NCBI GenBank assembly: GCA_012031955.1
Contig: JAAURZ010000088.1
Coordinates: forward strand, 1 to 8,050
Direction: 5' to 3'
DNA from: Bacteroidia bacterium
GTDB taxonomy: Bacteria > Bacteroidota > Bacteroidia > Cytophagales > Cyclobacteriaceae
DNA: 8,050 nucleotides
This document shows, piece by piece, positions 5,986-8,050 of the stretch. A program made the position numbers and the translations under genes. Within the stretch, counting starts at the first letter, position 1; each line of letters opens with the position of its first letter. Below the pieces are notes generated by a model. The model was not told the DNA's origin, did not search any database, and worked only from the letters and a program-made list of their open reading frames with translations.

Positions 5986-8050
5986 CTAGTTGTTGCCGAC
6001 CATGAACACAGCGTTGGCGAATATCATTTTACCTTCTTCCCAGAAACACCGGAACAGCGGGTTGTCGACCATGTAAATGATTGTGCCTCCACCCTTTTCT
6101 TCCACACCGAATATTACAGTGTTGTCGAGCTTGGCGTTGATCTTGTGACCCGAAAAGCCCTGAACGGGTCTTGCCTTTCCCGCTATGCGGCCCACATTCC
6201 AGTCGTCTTGAAGTAGTGAATAGTATAACTCACCTGTCTTGAGCGTATAGTAGCTGCCTGTCATGCCGTAGGCAAGCGGGTGCGATGTGTCTAGCGTCAC
6301 TTTGTAGATGGCCCCGGCGATGGTCTCCTGTATGTAGAAACGCTCTGCGTCTTTGTAAGCAAGCAGTCCTTCCTTTTGCTTGGCGGCTTCTTCTTTCTTC
6401 TCGGCAGCCCGCTTTTCTTCTTCGCTGGCATATTGCGTAAGTCCAAATCCTTTTTTGTCGGCGAAGGCGGCAACGGCATTGCTGATCAGGATAAGCCTGC
6501 CACCGCCGGACACCCATTCGCCCAAATCGGCCAACGTGCTTTCGTCGAACATGCGGTAGTAACCCGACGGTACAATGAGCACATCGTAGGCGCTCAGGTC
6601 TACATTGCGGAAGTAGTCAGTTCCAATTTGCGTGACCGGGTAGTGAATTTGCTGTTCGAAGAAATGCCAGACTTCGCCGGCCGACAAAGACGAGGTTTGG
6701 TCGCCTACGAGGGTGGCGATGCGAGGCGCTTGGAGGTACATCATGTCGCCGGAACCAAAGTCCTTTCCCTTATCCACAAATCCGGTGGTGGACGTGTATA
6801 GCCTGCGGTCGGCGGCTTTGGCGGCGGTCTTCACTTTTGTATCGAAGTCGGTTGTGTTCTTGTTGTCGCCTCGCAGCGCAAGCACGGCGCCCATGGCAAA
6901 ATTCTCGCCGCTGATCGTGAATGGTGTTTTGGCCGCCCTCAGCTTCACGCCCTGGTTAAGCAGTGAGGCAACAAAGGCCACGTCTTCCAGGGTCTGGTAT
7001 TTCAGTATGTAGGCATACGGTTTGTCTGCCGGGGCCACATGCTGCGTGGGCGGCGTAAAACTTCTGACGGGGTTGATCCTTTCGGTGAGCGCATATCCTT
7101 TCAGGCCATAGGCATACATCAGGTTCCAGGCAGTGATGTCATACGTGACAGAGTCACTCAGTTTGGAGGTCGGTTCAAATGCGGTGGTGATGAACCTTGA
7201 TTTTGACTGAAAAGTATTGACCACGATATCCTGGCTAGTGTAGCTGACGGCGCCTGTGTTTTGAGAGGAGAAGTCATAGCCACGCGTAGCCTTGCCCGCC
7301 GCCGGGTGGCCGTATTTGATGCCGTGGCTGTCCATCCAGGCCGCCAGCCTCGCCAGCTTGTCGGCATTGTTGTCTGCCTTGATGATGTATGTCTTGTAAG
7401 TGCCCGGGGGATTGCTGAGGTTGTCGCGATAGTATTTCTCAAACTCATCGACCACCCTGTTGGCATTTTGAGAGGAGACCTCCACGGTGGACATGCCCGT
7501 GGTATAGTGATGCGTGAGGCGATCGCGCAATGTGAGCGTATCGCCCGTTTCGGTTCTGATGCCGAGCCCGGCAAAACCGCCACCCGCTTGTTCATATGTC
7601 ATGCCGATGGCGCCGCTGAAGATCGGGTAGGAGTCGCCATAGCTCCGGGTTAGTACAAATCAAAACTCATCTTTGGTGAAATACAACCATCCTTGTGCGT
7701 CGAAATATTTCGCGTGGTTTTGCCGATGGTGACCTGAAATTGCCTTTGCCAGTCGCTGATCATTTCGTGAAGCGGTTCGGCAGCAGGCGCAAAGTAGTAC
7801 GGGCTGTTGTGGCCTTGCTCGTGAAAGTCGACGTGCACGTGCGGCAGCCATTGGTTGTATACGGCAATGCGCTGCTGCGATTCCTGTTGTTGCAGCCACG
7901 CCCAGTCTCGGTTCAGGTCGAACCAGTAGTGGTTGGCGCGACCGCCCGGCCAGGGTTCGCGATGTTCTTTCGCATCGGGACTGGCATTGTACATGGCGTT
8001 GCCGTACTGGTTGTAATAGTTTGCATACCTGTCGCGCCGTCGGGTAAGTG
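5986..8050 (-). CDS. M14 zinc carboxypeptidase, N-terminus missing, frameshifted
   Basis: This exopeptidase-family protein enters from the right edge; its start, signal peptide and first zinc ligands (HxxE) are outside the window. The first visible residues are LTRRDRYANYYNQYGN. Then come PWPGGRANHYWFDLNRDW and HVDFHEQG, whose second His (codon 7821-7823) is the likely third zinc ligand. GMTYEQAG carries the likely catalytic Glu (codon 7591-7593). About 500 more residues follow, including a class I glutamine-amidotransferase-like domain (roughly 6480-6750: RIATLVGDQTS, VLIVPSGYY, SGGGRLILIS) and a charged stretch rich in E and K (about 6355-6435). Such long bacterial M14 proteins are common in Bacteroidota and usually exported. 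Between 7645 and 7721 the frame breaks several times. A net loss of two bases restores GKNHAKYFDAQGWLYF and DEFDLYYPSYGDSYP. It could be a true pseudogene, but sequencing error is more likely. It ends at the TAG 5986-5988. Confidence 0.85.
7645..7721 (-). other. Cluster of frame disruptions in M14 gene
   Basis: All three minus-strand frames are needed to read the protein here. One base must be added at the T4 run 7718-7721. One must be removed at the A4 run 7662-7665. Two single-base removals in the doublets at 7650-7651 and 7645-7646 eliminate a TAA and restore YYPSYGD. The net change of minus two makes the distance from 7994 to 5986 divisible by three. Confidence 0.6.

Noticed and set aside
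6376..7653. Several plus-strand open frames of 99 to 141 codons across the peptidase gene
   Set aside because: All are antisense to an uninterrupted 538-codon M14 C-terminal region with clear family features.

Overview
The window looks like chromosomal DNA of a Bacteroidota bacterium, perhaps of the Cytophagia or Chitinophagia. The signs are signal peptides ending in MAQ, a promoter-like TAnnTTTG box, A/T-rich leaders without clear Shine-Dalgarno sequences, and protein families typical of the phylum. No database search was possible, so family names come from motif recognition.

Layout: (1) 1-494, plus: C-terminal part of an unrecognised protein. (2) 487-1201, minus: a DUF2071/YqjF-like protein whose stop codon overlaps that of gene 1 tail to tail. 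(3) 1202-1474: intergenic DNA with several short direct and inverted repeats. (4) 1475-3821, minus: a secreted GH78 alpha-L-rhamnosidase. (5) 3915-4845, minus: a secreted CE4-type polysaccharide deacetylase, upstream of the rhamnosidase in a likely operon. (6) 4846-4939: a short divergent control region. (7) 4940-5355, plus: a DoxX-family membrane protein. (8) 5418-5921, plus: thiol peroxidase Tpx with its own likely promoter. (9) 5931-5963: a terminator hairpin. (10) 5986-8050, minus, entering from the right edge: an M14 zinc carboxypeptidase with a C-terminal glutamine-amidotransferase-like domain.

The most striking property is that six of the seven genes carry single-base frame disruptions, nearly always at a homopolymer run, with well-conserved protein on both sides. 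Repairing each by one base gives lengths that are exact multiples of three: 165, 238, 783, 310 and 139 codons for genes 1, 2, 4, 5 and 7. Only tpx is intact. This pattern fits indel errors of an uncorrected long-read or pyrosequencing assembly far better than decay of six unrelated genes. One side effect is a continuous 1081-codon frame (1600-4845) that looks like a deacetylase-rhamnosidase fusion but is an artefact.

Functionally, the deacetylase and rhamnosidase are probably co-transcribed exported enzymes that remove acetyl groups and terminal rhamnose from a polysaccharide or glycoside. DoxX and Tpx form a small co-directional pair with a plausible redox or peroxide-defence theme. The M14 enzyme is an exported or periplasmic type of peptidase. 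I see no convincing novel system, CRISPR array, tRNA, rRNA or insertion sequence.
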